A stretch of 64,000 nt of DNA, from contig JAWUZG010000028.1 of NCBI GenBank assembly GCA_036785705.1, positions 1,488,001 to 1,552,000 on the forward strand. The letters are read 5' to 3'. This document shows, in pieces, positions 59,051-64,000 of the stretch; the first letter of the stretch is position 1; every line of letters begins with the position of its first letter. This stretch comes from Acanthornis magna (lineage: Eukaryota > Chordata > Aves > Passeriformes > Acanthizidae). The position numbers and the translations under genes are program-made. Under the pieces are notes generated by a model. It saw only the letters and a list, made by a program, of their open reading frames with translations, made no database searches and was not told where the DNA came from.

Positions 59051-60744
59051 CCCTAACCAGCCACTAACATGGTCATTGGGCAGCTGCTTGGAAATCTAGT
59101 GGCAGAAGGAGCCTGCCAGCATTTCTGCTTTCCTAGTAAATAGAGCAAAGAAATGCACTTTCCCTGTGGGACACTGGTATCTGCTGTGTCCAGCCCTGGG
59201 CACATTGATCATTCCTCCTGTCCTGGTGTGCTCACGTGCATCCAGATGCACCCACAAATCCTGCTCTCCTAAGTGCAAAAAATGTGCAAGGGTTGCAATG
59301 TGAAGGATTTTATCAGAGGTGAAAAGTTGCTCAGGAGGCTCACGGGCCAGAATTTGTTTTAATGAAGCAAAGACATTTCCATCTGATCCAGTCACTTTAA
59401 AATCCCTTTATAATCGAAAGAGCAATACTGGCATTTCCAGGTCCTGACTCTTCTGTTGGGGTTTAGATTTCTGCTTTAGGAGCCAGTGACTTCACAGACT
59501 TGAGCTCCATTGACTTCCAAAGGCGTCCAGGATGGCTTTGCTCAGACCTCACGTGTCTGTGCTTCACCAAATGAGTCCCACCTTTGGTGGCAGAGCTAAT
59601 ATTTTTAGAGTGATAAGGGGCTTTAAGGAATTACGAACCAAAACAGTTAAGGCTCTTGAGGACATATTTCAGTCTGTCCCTCTCCTTAGCCTCCCTTATC
59701 GCCCAGCAGTAATTACATCTAACAGAGTCTGGATGATTATGGGAGTGGGATAAGAAGCTTTTTACCTTTAACTAGAAGCTCAAAATGATCCATCTTCATA
59801 ATGACCCAAATGTGTTGGCAGTAGATGGCCATGAATGGGTTGATTGCATCGCTAATGGTTGATCACACAAAATGCCCTCTGGATTAACATTAATTGGTCA
59901 CCTTGGTGGGGACTTCAGATGAAAAATCTGTCTGAACAGAGGCAGTGGTCGGGTTTTACTTCCCCTGTAGAATTTGTCCTTTAAAGGAGGAAAAGCCCTG
60001 AGGGAATGGTGGCACAACCACTGGGTGTAGAGAGCCACTTGCCATCCTCACACCTGGCATCTTCCAAAGTCTCTACATCTGTGTCTGTACTGATGGCTTT
60101 ATATTTCATGTTGTTTATATTTCCATATTTACTTATCTAAAATACAGGTTATATTCTTAGGGGCAGAAAATAGCTTTCTGTGTATTTTCTTTAAGGCTAA
60201 TTTGTTGACCTTTCATTTTATGACTTTGCCTCCACTAACTGGGGACAAGCTGCCTTTAGATGGCTGAGAAACCCTAGAGAAAATAATAACAGGGCTGCTA
60301 AACCATTACCGTTCTTAAAAACCCAGGAATACACAGGACAGAAAAACAAAAGCAGAAAACAGGAAGGCATGGTGTTGTATCACCAATCAATGTCAGAGAG
60401 CAACATAATTTAGAAAGAACACACTCATCCAGAGTGCAACAGACCATTAAATACAATGTAGACAATTTTATCTGTACCTAATAAGGGAGAGAAATAGAAA
60501 CTGCCTCTATAAAATAACATCTATTAAGTTTGAGAATGAATCTTACACCATGGATGGAAAATTAATTTTTAAAGTGTAAAACCAGGTATTGTTTAATGGC
60601 TGCCCTCACAAGGACACACAGTGACAGTTTTTATTTATCTAAAGAGTAATTGCAAAGGGGAAAACTATCCTTAGGTCTTGATGTAGGCATGGCATAGAAT
60701 AATGAGCTTGGAAATTTAACTTTCCAGTGGTAGCAGCTGGGCTA
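59051..60744. other. Unique non-coding DNA with a candidate conserved block
   Basis: No gene recognised. The 99-codon minus frame at 59096-59395 and the 73-codon plus frame at 59532-59753 carry no recognisable domain. The stretch 59385-59760 has an evenly complex, low-repeat composition with TAAT and GATAA-type words and is proposed as a possible enhancer. Confidence 0.38.
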
Positions 60745-60845
60745 GATTGCTTACAAAGGTTGTCAGATCTCCATCAGTGAAAGTTTCTAAACCAGGGCTG
60801 GACAAATATCTGACAGGAACTGCTTCAATCTTTACTCCTACTTTG
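60745..60845 (+). mobile_element. Ancient CR1-clade LINE, ORF2 terminus
   Basis: A short trace in plus orientation, with gttgtcagatctccatcagtgaaagtttctaaaccagggctggacaaatatctgacaggaa split over 60760-60820. This follows the CR1 segment for the ending VVESPSLExFKxRLDKxLSG. The rest of the element is not recognisable. Confidence 0.55.
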
Positions 60846-63439
60846 TAAATTGGTTTATTTTAATTTAATTCCAGAGAATCAAGGCTTTCTTACAACAAGG
60901 TGTAATATAATTTACTGTAAATTGTTATAGGTAGAACAGGTTTACAGTGAGCTGTCAAACTACCAAAATTCAGAGGAGCACAGCCCTGGAGCTGCTTGTC
61001 TTGAAAATTACTGCTTAGCTGGTCAAGGAGTCGGGACCTACTTCACAGTGAACCCAGTGGTACAAATCAGGAGTAGGGCTTGCTGTAAATCTGCTATGTA
61101 GGAGAGAATGGAATTTTTCAAATAGTTGACTAAGAAATCATAATGAAAAAAAAATCTTTAATTTCTGACTATTTTTACCTTGAATATGAGTAAGAAGATT
61201 TCAACTCTTGGCCCTGAATTTCTTGAAGATGTTTGGTATACTGTACGCCATAATCTAAACACAGTGGTGCAGATTGGACCATTTTGGTTTTTCGTCTCTA
61301 CAGATTTTATTCAAGCTGAGACACAGGACACAGTGGAGGGAAGGAGAACCTGTTAAATTCCTCATACTGGGATCCTAAAATCTGTGTAGCCGAGTTTTAT
61401 GAAGACACTGCTTGTAAAAAGTATAAAATCTATAACAAATGGGGCCTTTTGTGACAGAGAGTGGAGATAGCAGGTTGTCTTGGATTATCTTGTTCCACCT
61501 AGAGCCCACGCTGCTTTCAAGCCTTCTTTCCGATGTCTCCTGCAGACTGGAAATCAGCCACAGAGTGTGACTGGGAATAACTAAGCACAAATAGGTCCTG
61601 CATTTTGCAAAGGCTTCATCCCTTTCTATATGCACTCCTATATGAGGAGAGACTTTTTCCCCCCTTCATATTTTTCTAGCGCACTGTGTCGATGTGGCTG
61701 AAGTATTCATTTGAGTTAATATATATGCAAATAGCAGACAGCATTAAATATACATTATTTCCTCCTCCTAACGATCTTCAGTACTCTCACACTGCTGCAC
61801 TGTGCCTTCTTCCCAGTGCTTTTTGCTTGCAAACAGCTGATTCCTCACCCTGTGTGGGGTTGTGCTTCCAAGGAGCGGGGCAGGCTCAGGAGCTCACCGA
61901 AGCTCCCAGCATGAGGGGCTGGAAAGCAGTGCCAGAGAAGGGAGCTGCTTGTCCTCAGCCTCCCAACACAAGGGCTTGTGCAGCCCTGCTGGGAGCCAGA
62001 ACGATGTGCTGGTAAGTGAACTGACCTGCCCTGAAAATAACCTGGTAAAAAAAGATGAGTTTTTGGATCCACCTCACAACGTGCTGCCACAGCCAAGGTG
62101 GCCATGCCCTGCAGTGTGCTACACGTGTAAGGGAGGGACGTGGTTAAGAGTATCTCCTGGGTTTGTCTGTTATTGAAATAAAGTGAGCAGGAATTTGTGT
62201 TCAGACATGTGTGAGGCTCACATGGGCACCATCTGACAGGGCAGGGTGGGGTAGCAATGGGCATGTTGTTCTTAGTCTCCTGACAGTGGCAGTCAGCAGG
62301 AAAATACTGTTTGGGGGTGACTTCTCTCCCCGATGAAAACAGGCAAAGGTTGGCATTCCATTCCTTTCTCCTGAGTGTGCCGCAGAATCACTGCTGTCAG
62401 TGGCAGAATGAGTACAACCAGTCCTAGAGGCAAGGGAAGAACGGAACACGTCAGTTTTCTGTATTTTGGCCAAAAGCTGCTGTCCTCTTCAGAGACTACA
62501 ATAGGCAGCTCAGGCTGGAGAGATAGGCGAAAGCTGGAGGTGTGAAATTTTTTCTCTCCAGGCTTCTGTCCATGAGCCACAACTATCTGTGGGCAGAGCT
62601 GGGCACAGCATCTTCCTGTCACTGTGGCATCATGTGTTTGCACCTGTTTTCATCACAGCTCAGCTGTACTGGCACATGTCCAAGCCTCAGCCATTAAAAG
62701 ATCTTCATGAAATGAGATGGAGGGCTGGGTGTTTCAGTTCTGCTCCTTTTACTTCTGGCAGTTATTTTCCATCTTGCAATAATACAGGGGTTTTATGTGG
62801 TCTGTTCCTTCTCCGTGGGTTTGGTGTCTCACTTTCCCTATTCATTGGTTTGGGCTGTGGCTCTGGCTGCCATACTCATTTCCAGAGTCAATTAATGAGC
62901 TGTGATAGGAATCAGAGTGTGATTCTGCTCCTTTCACTTCTGAGAACATCATGAGCAAACAGAACTGCAGATTGCCTTCTTTTCCTCTTTTGTAGCTTTT
63001 CTTTGTTAGCTTTTGTTTATTTACTTTTATTTTCTTTGTCAGACCATCCGGCTGTTGTGTCTGATCCCCAGAGTAGGGGTGTGATCAGATCATGTTCTGG
63101 TGAGCAGGCAATGCTTTGGGCCCAAATGGACCCATGGGCTGAGAGAGGGAAATGGAGAAAGTTAGAGCAGTCCTAACACCACTTCATGGCGCCGTGCATT
63201 CTCACTGGGAGCAGAAAAGGGTCACAGCTGCTGCTCGCAGTGCAGCTGAGCATCAGGTCCAGCTTGCAAAGATGTTTGCCTAATTCTGTCAGGAGAGCTC
63301 TGTGAGGAGTGGGAAATTGTTAGCAGCTTTTCAGGATTTCACAGTGCAGGCACCCTGTCATCCTGCCCCCTCATAAACCACAGATTCAGTGTACCATTTA
63401 TTCCTTTCTGCTTTTATTAGGAAGATACTCAGGAGTTAG
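60846..63439. other. Unique non-coding DNA
   Basis: No gene recognised. 61790-62650 is GC-richer and contains overlapping frames of 90-139 codons on both strands, none with a recognised domain. A good splice-donor-like GTAAGT follows the plus frame at 62010-62015, but no matching acceptor, start context or coding signature supports an exon. Confidence 0.38.
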
Positions 63440-63960
63440 ATGGTTACAAACCATTTTCTGATTTTTAGCTTCATTTATTCTTTCTGGTTTATACATACCT
63501 GTCCTGTGTCAGTGTTAACTTTGGGGTTAAGTAGCTCTTCCCATTTCTGCTTCCCTTCCCAGTATATTTATAGATGGCAGCCTTACTTTAATTAGGCACC
63601 TGTAGTTTCTCTCACAAGACAGTTTCTCCACTGTCCCAATCATCTGCTAGCCATTATTTTCACCTATTCCAGTTTTGTTCTCATTTCTCATGAGTGTCCA
63701 AAATTGTACCCACTCTCCAAATGAGGTGTCAGCAGTACTCTGTGATTTCCTACTAATATTTCTCAGCTTTTAATGGAAAACAAAGACTTTCCCAGTAACT
63801 CCTTGCAGTGCAGATTTTCTTTTCACCGCCTTCCACACTGGTGGTTTATAATCCTTTGATCGATTACTGCAATCAAATCTTCTTCCTCTTCTGTTAATTT
63901 GAGAGCTGCTATAGGAACCAAATTATACTTACAGGAACACACATAGTGTTATTGCTCTCG
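63440..63960 (-). mobile_element. Ancient CR1/L3-clade LINE fragment at the window edge
   Basis: The plus strand follows the reverse complement of CR1/L3 ORF2. Near 63665-63740, a segment (agtgtccaaaattgtaccca, then tccaaatgaggtgtcagcag) corresponds to the region encoding a CVQFW-type motif with the neighbouring LVRP block. Near 63795-63870, a segment (ccttgcagtgcagattttct, ttcaccgccttccacactgg) corresponds to the KKANAxLGCI/QQCxxVA region followed by the HKLNMS block. All frames are broken. The copy may continue beyond the window. Confidence 0.58.
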
Positions 63961-64000
63961 GTAAAGGCAGCTGAGGTGAGATTTTCAGCTTGCAGTAAAT

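Noticed and set aside
61686..62015. Plus frame ending near a good GTAAGT donor, as a coding exon
   Set aside because: No acceptor or start context was convincing, the opposite strand is equally open, and the peptide is unfamiliar. A non-coding RNA exon is possible but unsupported.

Overview
This window reads as non-coding nuclear DNA from a bird, most likely a passerine or another neoavian. The base composition is AT-rich by eye, there are no compact genes or operon-like spacing, and the recognisable interspersed repeats are CR1 LINEs with the avian 3' end, plus an ERVL-type LTR of the kind common in bird genomes. No known protein-coding gene, rRNA or tRNA was recognised. The window could be intergenic or lie inside a very long intron. 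All family assignments rest on remembered consensus features, not on a search.

Layout. A 198-bp (CCAT)n array with CCGT and CCAC variants lies near the left end (407-604). Moderately young CR1 3' ends lie at 6315-6575 (-), 18560-18875 (+), 21357-21745 (-) and 56590-56776 (+). A second layer of much older, heavily decayed LINE sequence of the CR1/L3 clade is at 17280-18060 (+), 19590-20300 (-), 30985-32480 (+), 58912-59050 (-), 60745-60845 (+) and 63440-63960 (-), with a weaker candidate at 11880-12260 (+). Retroviral material is limited to a 3'-truncated ERVL-type LTR (27534-27938, +) and a probable solo LTR on the minus strand (about 46750-47215), which lies beside an unusual GC-rich block (46138-46749).

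Simple repeats include an uninterrupted 314-bp (TTCC)n array (36404-36717), a composite AAT/ATT/ACT array (34391-34451), and T25 and A16 runs facing each other 131 bp apart (25298-25469).

The only place with a gene-like combination of signals is 14690-14820. There, a C-rich block with CpGs, a GC box and a minus-strand G-quadruplex motif is followed by a near-ideal Kozak start, 14 codons and a GT splice donor. This could be a first coding exon or alternative promoter of an unidentified plus-strand gene, but it is unproven. Several unique stretches rich in homeodomain-type TAAT/ATTA cores are proposed as candidate conserved regulatory elements. I found no convincing new multi-gene system.
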